DNA from: Streptomyces sp. NBC_01451
Lineage (GTDB): Bacteria; Actinomycetota; Actinomycetes; Streptomycetales; Streptomycetaceae
Direction: 5' to 3'
DNA length: 64,000 nucleotides
NCBI RefSeq assembly: GCF_036227485.1
Contig: NZ_CP109479.1
Span: forward strand, 3,038,001 to 3,102,000
The position numbers were made by a program, and so were the translations under genes. Shown one piece after another: positions 1 to 8,155 of the stretch. Below the pieces are notes generated by a model that worked only from the letters and a program-made list of their open reading frames with translations, had not been told where the DNA came from and made no database searches. Each line of letters begins with the position of its first letter. The stretch's first letter is position 1.

Positions 1-574
1 CGAACAGGACCGTACGGCCCTGGTCCGCCTGCTCGCGCATGGTCGCCCAGAAGGCCTGGCGGGCGGTGACGTCCATGCCGGTCGTGGGCTCGTCCAGGAC
101 GATCAGGGCGCTGTCCCCGGCCGTGGCGAGCGCGAACCGGACGCGCTGCTCCTGCCCGCCGGACAGCTTGTTGACCTTGCGGTCGGCGAGCTGGGTGATC
201 CCGGCCCGGGAGAGGACCTCGCCCACCGGGAAGGGGCGCGGGTGCAGGGCGCGGACCAGCGACACGAGCTCGCGGACGGTGACCTCGTCCATCAGGCCGC
301 CGCTCTGGAGCATGGCACCGACATGCCCGCCGACGATGGCGTCCCGGGGACTGCGGCCGAGGACACCGACCGTGCCGCTGTCGGGCTGCTTCAGCCCGAG
401 GAGCAGGTCCAGGGTGGTCGACTTCCCGGCACCGTTGGGGCCCAGGAGCGCCACGGTCTCGCCGGGCCGGAGGGTGAGCGTGAGCCCGTCGACGGCCCGG
501 ACCTCGCCGTAGCTCTTGGTGACCTGGTCGAACGCGACCACTGGGGTGGTTTCCATGGGGTCCATGGCATCCAT
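1..574 (-). CDS. DrrA-type ABC transporter ATP-binding protein (C-terminus off window)
   Basis: Reading leftward, the product starts MDAMDPMETTPVVAFDQVTK and carries Walker A GPNGAGKS, the signature LSGGQEQRV and Walker B LIVLDEPTTGMD, so it is an ATPase that powers an ABC exporter. The GMDVTAR continuation after Walker B is typical of the DrrA/CcmA daunorubicin-resistance subgroup. The reading frame stays open to base 1, so the C-terminal third is outside the window. The partner permease would be expected next on the same strand, beyond the left edge. Start is uncertain: in-frame ATGs lie at 574, 565 and 556 and none has a clear ribosome binding site. A perfect short palindrome lies about 50 bases upstream. 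The substrate cannot be told from the ATPase alone. Confidence 0.9.
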   Translation of the reverse strand, partial: MDAMDPMETTPVVAFDQVTKSYGEVRAVDGLTLTLRPGETVALLGPNGAGKSTTLDLLLGLKQPDSGTVGVLGRSPRDAIVGGHVGAMLQSGGLMDEVTVRELVSLVRALHPRPFPVGEVLSRAGITQLADRKVNKLSGGQEQRVRFALATAGDSALIVLDEPTTGMDVTARQAFWATMREQADQGRTVLF

Positions 575-625
575 CGTGGCCGCGGACCCGGTCCGCCCGG
601 CAGTGCCGGTGATCCTGACTCGCGG

Positions 626-639
626 ATGACAGATGTCAT
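626..639. promoter_or_regulatory. Perfect palindromic operator candidate upstream of the ABC ATPase
   Basis: ATGACA-GA-TGTCAT, six-base arms with a two-base spacer, about 52 bases upstream of the first ATG of the ABC ATPase gene. Symmetry and position fit an operator. In many actinobacterial operons of this kind (ATPase, permease, DesK-like kinase, LuxR-type regulator) the regulator is encoded downstream. That gene would be outside this window, so the link is inference. Confidence 0.5.
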
Positions 640-676
640 GGGCGGGACGGTCGTACGAGGGTGACCTGCCCGTACG

Positions 677-714
677 TCAGGAGGGGCGCCCGGTGTCCCG
701 GGCGCCCCTCCTGA
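677..714 (-). terminator. Terminator after the VanW-type gene
   Basis: Perfect 17-base-pair stem with arms TCAGGAGGGGCGCCCGG (677-693) and 698-714 and a four-base loop (694-697). It lies 34 bases past the stop codon of the VanW-type gene and upstream of the ABC ATPase gene. No clear T-run follows, which is common for strong Streptomyces hairpin terminators. Confidence 0.8.
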
Positions 715-747
715 CCTGCGCTGCCGTGTGGCCGTACGGCCGTGCGG

Positions 748-3252
748 CTACGAGGGGTTGGTCTCGATGATGCCGACCCGGTCGGTCGTGCTGACCAGGG
801 CCGGGCGCAACGCGCCGATGACGTCCTCGACGGTGACCGGGGTCTTGCTGCCGTTGCCGCGGGTGATCAGGACCTGGCTGAAGGTGCCGCCGTACAGGTC
901 CTTGAGCGCTTCCTTGTCGTAGGCCTCGACGAGTGTGCCGTTGACCGCCTTCACCTGGAGGAACTTCCACAGGGAGTTCTTCGGGCTGAACTCCAGCTCC
1001 GGCGCACCGGTGTCCGGGCGGACGGTGACGTTGGCGGACATCGCCGGAGTGGCGAACTTCTTCATCATCCGGTCGACCTCGGCGTTCGTGATCGTCGGCT
1101 CCTGCGCCTTGGTGGGCACCTGGACCGGCGTGCTCGTGCCGCTCTCCACCTGGCTGCGGTAGGCGCTCTCGACGGACTCCGCGGCCGCGGCGGCGTCGAT
1201 GCCCTTGCCTGCCTTGCCGTAGACGGCGACGGCCTTGCCGGACACGAACCTGATCGTGCCGTCGCTCGCCGAACTGGCCCCGCCCGCCACCCGCTGGAGC
1301 GCGGCGGCGAGCTTCTCCTCGTCGACCGGCATGACGGGTTCGACGACCCGCTGCTGCCCGAAGAGCGAGCCGATCACCGACACCGGGTTGTAGTCGCTGA
1401 CCGCCGCCGCCCGGACCGTCGCCTGGGTGTCGAACTGGAGCCCCGCCTGGTCCGGCTTGAGCTCGACCGTCTTTCCGTCGACTGACAGCTTCAGCGCCTG
1501 CGTCATCCGGCCGTCGAAGGCGTCGTCGAGCTTCTTGACGGCCTCGTCACGGGTGCCGCCGCCGATGTCGACGCCGAACACGGTGGTGCCCTTGGGCACG
1601 TCGGAGTGGTTCATCAGCAGCCCGGCACCGTAAACGCCACCGCCGATGACGATGACGCCGGCGAAGAGCAGCGTCACCTTGCTGCGGCCCTTCTTCTTCG
1701 CCTTCTTGCCCTTGGGCGCGGCAGCGGCGGGCGTGCTCGGCGACACCGGCTCGGGCAGCTTCGGCGGGGTGTGCGGAAGCGGTCCGTCGGAGTGCGTGCC
1801 CGGCCCGAACGGGGAGTTCCGGTCGGTCGGGACGACGGGCATGCCGCTGGTGAGGGTGGAGCTGGAGACGTTGTCCACGGAGCCGCCGTAGCCGCCGTAG
1901 GCCTCGGCGCCCGGGCCGGGGACATGCTTCTGCGGGGTCAGGATCGCGGTGTCGTCGCTGAGCCCGGCGGCGAACCCGCCCGTGCCGGAGACACCGGGGG
2001 CCATGCTGCCGTCGCCGACGAACGGCGGGACGACCGGGCCGTCCCCGGTGACGGGACCGCCGGTCGGGCCGGCGGGACCGCGTCCGCCCGGAGCGCCGGG
2101 CCCCCCGAAGCCGTTCTGGCCGTTCCGACTGCTCTGGCCGCTCTGGCCGTTCGGAGCGCCGCCGAAGTCGCCGAAGTCGTTGGGCGCAGTGAAGTCGTTG
2201 GGCGCAGTGAAGTCGTTCTGGGCGGCGAAGTCGTGCTGGGGACCGAACCCGTTGCTCTGACCGCCGAAGCCGTTGTGACCACCCTGGCCGCCTGGACCGC
2301 TTTGGCTGCCCGGGCCGTTCGGGCCACCCTGACCAATTTGGCCGTTCCGGCCGTTCTGGCCGCCCTGCCCGTTGTCCGAGAAGTAGGGCAGGTCGTCGCG
2401 GCGCGGCTCGCCACGGCCGTCGGGAACCCCGGCCGGAGTGCCAGGACCTCCCTGGTTGCGGGACTTGCCGGCCGGCGGGTAGGCGGAGGTGCCCGGCGAC
2501 GACGGGGCCGCCCCGGCCGCCAGCGCGGACACGTCGAAGGAACCGGTGCCACCGCCGTGCCCGGGCGCGACGGGACCGGCGCCGGTGGCACCGCCGAGCC
2601 CGGCACCCTTCGTACCGCCGCCACCGGCGGCGCGTGGGCCGCCCGCGTTGCCCGCGGCGCCCATGACGCCCAGACCGGGGCGCGAGCCCGAGGAACCAAC
2701 GCCGCCTGGAACGCGGGGAGGGGAAGCACCCGCCGGTCCGGTGCCGTTGGGGCCGCCTGGACGGGCACCTGCGGGCGCGGGACCCGAAACACCGGGCAGA
2801 CCCGCCCCGTTGCTCTCGCCACCGCCTGGACCGGCCTTCGGCGCACCGGACTTGCGCGGCGCGAACCAGTCGCTGGTCTTCTCCCCGGACTCGCCCGGGG
2901 ATTCGGCGGACGGTTCGGCGGCGCCGTTGGACAGGGGCGCGCCCGGCGTTCTGCCGTCGCCTCCCGCCCCGGGCCGCGCATGGGTCCCGGTGTCCTCGGC
3001 GGACTCGGTGTCAGCGACGGGCGTCCGCAGGACGACCGGCGGAATCGGCCGGGATCCGGGGATGTTGATCCGGATCCGGGTCGTCAGCGTGGTCTCGGTC
3101 TTGGGTCCGTCCGGCTCCGCGGCCGACGAACGGCCCGCGTCCGCACCGCCGTCGGACGCCATGGGCGTGCCGTACGGCGGTGTCCCCGAGGGGTAGGCGG
3201 CACCTCCGCGCCCGTTGGGCCCGGAGGACGGACTGTCAGTTTCACGACTCAA
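748..3252 (-). CDS. VanW/YoaR-like single-pass membrane protein with long disordered N-terminus
   Basis: An 834-residue protein. Residues 1 to about 510 are low-complexity, rich in Gly, Pro, Asn, Ser and Gln, with QNG/GQNG and DFTAPN repeats. A basic stretch (GKKAKKKGRSK, about 515-525) precedes one transmembrane helix (about 526-547). The extracytoplasmic part (550-834) resembles the YoaR-like putative peptidoglycan-binding domain found with VanW proteins. I infer an envelope protein with a cytoplasmic disordered tail and an outside wall-binding domain, but I do not recognise a VanW catalytic core, so the label is by architecture. Start is TTG at 3252-3250: GGGAG lies eight bases upstream and no nearby ATG fits. 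The gene is followed by a strong hairpin (677-714). Its length is unusual, since most of the protein is the tail. Confidence 0.75.
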   Translation of the reverse strand: MSRETDSPSSGPNGRGGAAYPSGTPPYGTPMASDGGADAGRSSAAEPDGPKTETTLTTRIRINIPGSRPIPPVVLRTPVADTESAEDTGTHARPGAGGDGRTPGAPLSNGAAEPSAESPGESGEKTSDWFAPRKSGAPKAGPGGGESNGAGLPGVSGPAPAGARPGGPNGTGPAGASPPRVPGGVGSSGSRPGLGVMGAAGNAGGPRAAGGGGTKGAGLGGATGAGPVAPGHGGGTGSFDVSALAAGAAPSSPGTSAYPPAGKSRNQGGPGTPAGVPDGRGEPRRDDLPYFSDNGQGGQNGRNGQIGQGGPNGPGSQSGPGGQGGHNGFGGQSNGFGPQHDFAAQNDFTAPNDFTAPNDFGDFGGAPNGQSGQSSRNGQNGFGGPGAPGGRGPAGPTGGPVTGDGPVVPPFVGDGSMAPGVSGTGGFAAGLSDDTAILTPQKHVPGPGAEAYGGYGGSVDNVSSSTLTSGMPVVPTDRNSPFGPGTHSDGPLPHTPPKLPEPVSPSTPAAAAPKGKKAKKKGRSKVTLLFAGVIVIGGGVYGAGLLMNHSDVPKGTTVFGVDIGGGTRDEAVKKLDDAFDGRMTQALKLSVDGKTVELKPDQAGLQFDTQATVRAAAVSDYNPVSVIGSLFGQQRVVEPVMPVDEEKLAAALQRVAGGASSASDGTIRFVSGKAVAVYGKAGKGIDAAAAAESVESAYRSQVESGTSTPVQVPTKAQEPTITNAEVDRMMKKFATPAMSANVTVRPDTGAPELEFSPKNSLWKFLQVKAVNGTLVEAYDKEALKDLYGGTFSQVLITRGNGSKTPVTVEDVIGALRPALVSTTDRVGIIETNPS
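2173..2217. repeat. Tandem 18-base repeat inside the VanW-type gene
   Basis: Two perfect copies of an 18-base unit beginning GAAGTCGTTGGGCGCAGT (2173-2190, 2191-2208) and half of a third. It encodes the repeated (A/T)PNDF motif of the disordered N-terminal tail, so copy-number change by slippage would keep the frame. Confidence 0.85.
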
Positions 3253-3408
3253 GGCAGGTTCTCCCGGTTGGCTCCGCCGCCCGACGCGACCTCACGCGGG
3301 CAGCTCGGCGGCGCGCACCACCATACTGGCCACGTCTGGCGCGTATCCCACGACCGCCGGAGAAACCATCACGGGACCCCCACGCGGTTGCGACGGCGAA
3401 GTAGTACG

Positions 3409-3864
3409 TCACTTGCCAAGTCGGACAGCGGAACCGTCCGGTTGCCGCGTCCGGGCGAGCGTGGCACACATCACAGCGACGGCCATCCCGCCGAGGAGGA
3501 AGAGGTACGAGCCGACTCCGGCGGCGAACACGAAGTCTCCCTCCGGGCGGCTTGCGGTGAGCAGGACGACGGCGACCATCCAGCCGGCCGCGGGCGCGAC
3601 CGCCCCGGCGCGTGTGCCGACGGCACGCGCCCCGCCGAGGAACAGCCCGCCCGCCCCGCCCAGCGCGAGCAGCAGCCCGCCCGGGAACCACGCGGCCTGC
3701 ACGAGCGCGCCCGCGCCCCCCACGACGGCCCCGAGGACGAAGAGCCCCAGGTAGCCCGCCGCACGCCCCGGAGGGGGCGCGACGAGCGGCTGGGCCATCA
3801 GACTGCCCCCGGCCGCACCCTTCCCGCGGGCTTCGCCGACGGGGGCCTTCCCGTTCGCACTCAT
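3409..3864 (-). CDS. DUF6113-like small membrane protein downstream of mshB
   Basis: A 151-residue protein with four hydrophobic segments (around residues 35-57, 62-80, 88-104 and 112-135) and short charged ends, so an integral membrane protein without recognisable catalytic residues. Its ATG overlaps the mshB stop by four bases (3861-3864), so the two are translated together. Proteins of this size and composition (DUF6113) sit directly after mshB in other Streptomyces, as far as I recall. A role tied to mycothiol is only suggested by this conserved pairing. Confidence 0.75.
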   Translation of the reverse strand: MSANGKAPVGEARGKGAAGGSLMAQPLVAPPPGRAAGYLGLFVLGAVVGGAGALVQAAWFPGGLLLALGGAGGLFLGGARAVGTRAGAVAPAAGWMVAVVLLTASRPEGDFVFAAGVGSYLFLLGGMAVAVMCATLARTRQPDGSAVRLGK

Positions 3865-4760
3865 CGCGCACCACCCTCCGCAGTCACTGCGATCCCGTCG
3901 AACAGATCGGTCTCACGTACGGAAATACGCTCAACACCCGCATCCCGCTCAACACCCTCACCACGTACCAACTCGTAGTACTCGTCGGTGAAGAGCGGCT
4001 GGGCCTGCTGGTTGGAGAGGGCGAACCAGGGCTCGGCCACCTCCACCTGCGTGGCGTGGGCGCGCATGGCGGCGGCCTTGGCGGCGGCGTACGCGGTCCC
4101 GTCGACGGCGGTGGTGACGCGGTCCTCGTCCACGACACCCGGTACGTCGTCGATCGCGCCGGCCTTCGCGAAGGGCAGGCCGGGCAGCGCCTCCCGGAGC
4201 CGGGCGAAGCCCTCCTCGGCGACCGGACGGGGCACCCGGTTCCAGTACACCTTGGGGACGCTCCAGCCGGCCTCGGCGGCCAGTTCCACCGCCCGCATGG
4301 CGACGCGGTGGGCCTGGATGTGGTCGGGGTGGCCGTAGCCGCCGTCCGGGTCGTACGTCACGACGACCTGCGGGCGGACCTCAAGGATCACCTCGACGAG
4401 GTACCCGGCCGCCTCGTCGACGTCCGCCTGCCAGAAGCAGCCGGGGTCGTCGTTGTCAGCGAGCCCCATCATCCCGGAGTCCCCGTACCGGCCGGGTCCG
4501 CCGAGCAGCCGGTGGTCGGCCACGCCGAGGGCACGCATGGCCGCGTCCAGCTCACGCAGCCGGTACGCGCCGAGGGCGGCCCCGGTGAGATGCGCGAGCT
4601 CGGGCGGAATGACCTCACCACGCTCACCGAGGGTGCAGGTGACCAGGGTCACCCGGGCGCCCTCTGCCGCGTACCTGGCCATGGTCGCGCCGTTGTTGAT
4701 CGACTCGTCGTCCGGGTGCGCGTGCACCAGAAGAAGACGCCGGTCGGGCAGTTCCGTCAT
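3861..4760 (-). CDS. mshB: N-acetyl-1-D-myo-inositol-2-amino-2-deoxy-alpha-D-glucopyranoside deacetylase
   Basis: MshB removes the acetyl group from GlcNAc-Ins in the second committed part of mycothiol biosynthesis, giving GlcN-Ins for cysteine ligation by MshC. Mycothiol is the main low-molecular-weight thiol of actinobacteria. The 299-residue product has the zinc-binding AHPDDE motif (residues 14-19; His15 and Asp18 as metal ligands, Asp17 as the usual catalytic base) and the second motif GHPDH (143-147, with H151 nearby), both standard for the LmbE/MshB family. Length is normal for MshB. The close relative Mca (mycothiol S-conjugate amidase) shares these motifs, but the DUF6113 neighbour and the short [12 protein letters not shown] start favour MshB. 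The gene starts at ATG 4760 and is coupled to the next gene by ATGA overlap. Confidence 0.92.
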   Translation of the reverse strand: MTELPDRRLLLVHAHPDDESINNGATMARYAAEGARVTLVTCTLGERGEVIPPELAHLTGAALGAYRLRELDAAMRALGVADHRLLGGPGRYGDSGMMGLADNDDPGCFWQADVDEAAGYLVEVILEVRPQVVVTYDPDGGYGHPDHIQAHRVAMRAVELAAEAGWSVPKVYWNRVPRPVAEEGFARLREALPGLPFAKAGAIDDVPGVVDEDRVTTAVDGTAYAAAKAAAMRAHATQVEVAEPWFALSNQQAQPLFTDEYYELVRGEGVERDAGVERISVRETDLFDGIAVTAEGGAR

Positions 4761-4809
4761 GGGGTCAGCCTACGAGGCGGTGGCGGTCGGACTGATGCCT
4801 GCCCGTCCT

Positions 4810-5487
4810 TCACTCCTCGTGGTCATCGTCAGCATCGTCGTCGAGCACATGGACGATGGCCAGCGCGATACGTTCGATCCAGTCGATGGCGTCGGTGACC
4901 TCGGCCTCGTCTATCGGGCGGCGCTGTTTGAGGTCACCGTCGATCAGGTCGGCGTCGTGCGCGATCTTGTTGCGCCGCTGGGTGATCTCCAGATAGCGAC
5001 TGCGGAGCTTCTTCTCGTTCAGGGTGGTCCGGCCCTGGAACCACTCGTTGATCCGCCCCGCCGCCTCATACCAGACCTTTTTCTCCGTCACGAGCTTGAG
5101 CGCCTCGGAGATCTTCCCCGGGTGCTGAAGCGCCTGGCCGGCCAGCTTGTCGCGCAGATGCTCGACGACGGCCTCCGCCAGCGTCACATCACCCCGACGC
5201 ACCGCCTCGACCCGGAACAGCGGCAGTTCGTACATCCGCAGCTGGTACGGCATGTCGGGGCTGTCTTTGGCCGCCAACTCCGCGACGCGGCGCAGCACTT
5301 CCTCATGCAGCCAGTGATCGATCGCCCCGACTGCCTGCACCCAGGCCGCCCGGTAGAAGTCGTCAATATCGATCGTGGGCGACCTGAGGGGGGTGAGCAT
5401 CCGGCCCGTCTCGACCATGCGCCGGGCGTACGACAGGTTCGTCATGAACGCCTCGAACTGGCGCGTCTGCGGTCTGGGAATGGCCAT
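4810..5487 (-). CDS. HEPN-domain protein (RiboL-PSP-HEPN-like), possible RNase toxin
   Basis: A mostly helical protein of 225 residues carrying the HEPN signature R-x4-H in RRNKIAH (Arg172/His177 from this start), followed by an acidic tail ending DDDADDDHEE. HEPN proteins with an intact R-x4-H are usually metal-independent RNases in toxin-antitoxin, abortive-infection or RNA-guided systems. The spacing of this motif from a conserved helical core with IDHWLHEEVLRR looks like the RiboL-PSP-HEPN subgroup. I chose ATG 5487 because a GGGGG element lies seven bases upstream; ATG 5508 would add seven residues but lacks a ribosome binding site. No obvious antitoxin (for example an MNT nucleotidyltransferase) is adjacent. 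The neighbour upstream is the TnpB element. Whether it is toxic is inferred. Confidence 0.7.
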   Translation of the reverse strand: MAIPRPQTRQFEAFMTNLSYARRMVETGRMLTPLRSPTIDIDDFYRAAWVQAVGAIDHWLHEEVLRRVAELAAKDSPDMPYQLRMYELPLFRVEAVRRGDVTLAEAVVEHLRDKLAGQALQHPGKISEALKLVTEKKVWYEAAGRINEWFQGRTTLNEKKLRSRYLEITQRRNKIAHDADLIDGDLKQRRPIDEAEVTDAIDWIERIALAIVHVLDDDADDDHEE

Positions 5488-5508
5488 GCGTAACCCCCGT
5501 GTACTCAT

Positions 5509-7562
5509 CTGTCGTCGCCATCGCTGTGGCTACGATCACGATTCCCGAGCCGTACGGGGGACAGTCAAGCGAGTTCGCGATACCTGGACGAAGGTGTCTG
5601 ATTCCGGTCCGTTGGCTTCCGGATCCCGCCCCTCCGAATGCGAGTGCTGCTGGTCTGTGTGTCGTGTTGCGTACGTCGGCTGTGGGTTTGGTTGAAGCTG
5701 GGAACTGATGTTCCCTCATCGAATGCGTGACCTTTACGAGTGGTGCTCGTTTCCCATGACGACGGGATCGTCGGGTGGCATCGGGCGGGGGTGACGGGGT
5801 GGGTGAGCTGAGGAGTGTGGCGGCGTCGTTCGTCGCGTCGGGTCCGTCCGGTGTGGCCGTGCGGACCCGTCTCAAGCAGCTGACGCCGGACGATGAGAAG
5901 GTGCTGCGGCTGGTCGGCGGGCATCTGGGGTCGCTGGCCTCGAAGGATCTGAAGACGCGTTGCCAAGACGGTCTGTCGCATTCCGGTGAGGCGTGGGCGG
6001 TGCGTAAGCGGGAGCTGACGCCGCTGTCGTCGTCGCGGTGGGCGGGCAGTATCACCAATGCCACGCATGACCAGTGGGCGCTGGCCCGCCGCTGCCAGTC
6101 GGCGCATCTACAGAACCTGGAAGCGGGCGTTCGCACCATCGAGCAGCGGTTGTCGCTGCCGGTCGGGCAGAAGGGGACGAAGAAGGCGCCCGGGGGTTAT
6201 CGGTCCCAGCGGGAGTGGCATGCGAAGTCGAGGCGGCTGCGGGTGCTTGAGGACCGGTTGGCCGCCGCCCGCGCCGACCGCGAGGCCGGCATCGTGCACG
6301 TCGTACGTGGCGGGAAACGGCTGGCCCGTGCCAGGCATCACCTGGCCGAGGCCCAGCTGACGGAGTCGCAGTGGCGCCGGGGCTGGGAGGCGGAGCGCTG
6401 GTTCTGCCAGGCGGACGGGGAGTCCGGCAAGCGCTACGGCAACGAGACCATCCGTATCAGCCCCGACGGCGAGGTGAGCATCAAACTCCCCGCCCGGCTC
6501 GCTCATCTGGCGAACGCCCCGTACGGCCGGTACGTCCTGGCCTGCCGGGTCGTGTTCGCGCACCGGGGCGTGGAGTGGGCGGACCGTGTCGCGGCCAACC
6601 GGGCGACCGCCTACCGCATCCACTACGACACGGGCCGGGACCGCTGGTATGTGACCGCATCCTGGCAACTCCCGATTACACAGACCGTCCCGATGGAGGT
6701 CGCCCTCGCGCACGGTGTGATCGGCGTCGACATGAACACCGACCACCTTGCCGCCTGGCGCCTCGACACCCACGGCAACCCGACCGGCAACCCGCGCCGC
6801 TTCTTCTACGACCTTTCTGGCACTGCCGAGCACCGTGACGCGCAGGTCCGTCACGCCCTGACCCGCCTCCTGCACTGGGTGCAAACGTGCGGGGTGAAGG
6901 CGATCGCGGTGGAGGACCTGGACTTCACCGCGGAGAAGACCCGGGAGAAGCACGGCCGCAGGAAACGCTTCCGGCAGCTGATCTCCGGCATGCCCACAGG
7001 CAAGCTCCGAGCCCGCTTGTCTTCGATGGCCGACGCCACGGGTATCGCAGTCATCGCCGTCGACCCGGCCTACACCAGCCGCTGGGGTGCCCAGCACTGG
7101 CAGAAACCCCTCACCACCACGACACGTAAGACCACTCGCCATGATGCTGCTGCCGTGGCGATCGGAAGGCGCGCCCAGGGACACCCGATCCGGCGACGGA
7201 CGGCACCGCCCCCACACGACCGGAGTGATCGTGCGGGGCATCGGACCGTCCAGGCCAGACTGGGTGTTCCTGGGCGTGAGGGAACCCGCCCCCGCATCCC
7301 CGGACCACGGACACGATCCGTCGGCGCCGGACGCCGGGCGAACGCGGGCAACCAGAACGCCCAACACCGTCCGGGGCGTTCGACTGAGCATGAGTTCTGG
7401 CAACAGGACCCACTCCCGCTCAGTCCCTAGGAACGGTGGTTCTTGCCCGGGATACGGGCTTGGGCGTGCGAGGGCACGCTAAGGTTTTTCCCATTCATCG
7501 GGAAGTTGCCTCTTCCTCGGTGGTCAGGCCCTCGCCTCGGGATTGCCTTCCCGGCGAGGGCC
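5509..7562 (+). mobile_element. IS200/IS605-type element carrying only a TnpB-like gene (ends not defined)
   Basis: The element is identified by its TnpB-like gene; no TnpA (HUH transposase) gene is present. The left limit is placed at the HEPN gene start and the right limit at the hairpin 7527-7562, but neither end shows a clear subterminal palindrome pair or target-site cue that I can confirm. Mobility would need a TnpA from elsewhere. Confidence 0.4.
5775..7430 (+). CDS. tnpB: TnpB-like RNA-guided nuclease/transposon accessory protein
   Basis: A 551-residue protein with the split RuvC catalytic triad: Asp319 in GVIGVDMNTDHLAAW, Glu380 in IAVEDLDF and Asp457 in TRHDAAAVAIG. TnpB proteins of IS200/IS605 are RNA-guided DNA endonucleases that favour retention of their element. 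The usual zinc ribbon between the second and third RuvC motifs is missing: residues 381-456 contain no cysteine, where TnpB normally has two CxxC pairs. After residue 470 comes an Arg/Pro-rich tail of about 80 residues. It starts at GTG 5775, with upstream stop at 5757; a second possible GTG lies at 5799. The gene also differs from typical 380-450-residue TnpB in its longer N-terminal half (residues 1-300), which includes coiled-coil-like Arg/Ala stretches. All three catalytic residues are present, so it may be active. Confidence 0.82.
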   Translation: MASGGGDGVGELRSVAASFVASGPSGVAVRTRLKQLTPDDEKVLRLVGGHLGSLASKDLKTRCQDGLSHSGEAWAVRKRELTPLSSSRWAGSITNATHDQWALARRCQSAHLQNLEAGVRTIEQRLSLPVGQKGTKKAPGGYRSQREWHAKSRRLRVLEDRLAAARADREAGIVHVVRGGKRLARARHHLAEAQLTESQWRRGWEAERWFCQADGESGKRYGNETIRISPDGEVSIKLPARLAHLANAPYGRYVLACRVVFAHRGVEWADRVAANRATAYRIHYDTGRDRWYVTASWQLPITQTVPMEVALAHGVIGVDMNTDHLAAWRLDTHGNPTGNPRRFFYDLSGTAEHRDAQVRHALTRLLHWVQTCGVKAIAVEDLDFTAEKTREKHGRRKRFRQLISGMPTGKLRARLSSMADATGIAVIAVDPAYTSRWGAQHWQKPLTTTTRKTTRHDAAAVAIGRRAQGHPIRRRTAPPPHDRSDRAGHRTVQARLGVPGREGTRPRIPGPRTRSVGAGRRANAGNQNAQHRPGRSTEHEFWQQDPLPLSP

Positions 7563-7838
7563 GTCGCATGTCTGCGGTTGTCTGTGAAGTCGCTGATGTT
7601 GCTGCGCCGAGCGTAGGGCAGGCAACCGGTCCCGAATCCAGCCGAGTTGCTGATGTTCACTCGCCCGAGTGAGTTTCGCGGCGGCAGCAACGAGGGCCCC
7701 AGAGGCGTCCCGGCGGGCGGGAGAGGTGGGGTTTGGTTGGGGTTCTTTCTCTCCAGATGTTCCTTTGAAAAGAGCGCCGGTCGCACCGAAACCCACTCGG
7801 CCAGGTTCCGGAGCGGGATCACGTTCCGGCAGGAGAGG
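7431..7838. other. Non-coding stretch after tnpB with a 10-bp hairpin; possible guide-RNA/right-end region
   Basis: About 400 bases without a supported gene. It contains a perfect stem GGCCCTCGCC (7527-7536) with 7553-7562 around a 16-base loop, and a smaller inverted repeat TCACTCG-CC-CGAGTGA near 7660. In TnpB systems the guide (omega/re) RNA covers the 3' end of tnpB and the right end of the element, so this region is where one would look. The first hairpin could equally be a plain terminator. The rest probably holds the promoter of the NIPSNAP gene. Confidence 0.4.
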
Positions 7839-7847
7839 ATGTCTGGC

Positions 7848-8147
7848 ATGCCGAAGACCACACAGTTGCGTACGTACACCGTTCGGGACGGTCGGCTCGA
7901 CGAGTGGGTGGAGCGGTGGCGGAAGGAAATCGTGCCGCTGCGGCTGGAGTTGGGATTCACGATCGGAGGGGCCTGGGTGGACCGGGAGCACAGCCAGTTC
8001 TTCTGGCTGATCTCGTACGAGGGCCCCGAGACATTCGCGGAACGCAACGCGCTGTACTGGGCGTCGCCCGAGCGCGAAGCCATGAGCCTGGATCCGGACG
8101 ACTACCTTGTCCACACCGAAGAGCGCACGGTCGAACCGGCCTACTGA
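7848..8147 (+). CDS. NIPSNAP family protein
   Basis: A 99-residue alpha+beta-barrel protein (starting MPKTTQLRTYTVRDGRLDEW) with the NIPSNAP pattern: a QLRTYTV first strand, a central EIVPLRLELGF helix/strand, and FFWLISYEGPETFAERN. NIPSNAP proteins are dimeric ferredoxin-fold proteins; their biochemical role in bacteria is mostly unknown. The start may instead be ATG 7839 (three residues earlier), since AGGAGAGG lies just before it. It ends eight bases from the convergent stop of the nSTAND/WD40 gene. Length is complete for a single NIPSNAP domain. Nothing in the sequence links its function to the neighbours. Confidence 0.85.
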   Translation: MPKTTQLRTYTVRDGRLDEWVERWRKEIVPLRLELGFTIGGAWVDREHSQFFWLISYEGPETFAERNALYWASPEREAMSLDPDDYLVHTEERTVEPAY

Positions 8148-8155
8148 TCACCCGG

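Noticed and set aside
7150..7600. Guide RNA gene downstream of tnpB
   Set aside because: Expected by analogy, but I could not define ends or a scaffold from sequence alone, so it is given only as an expectation.
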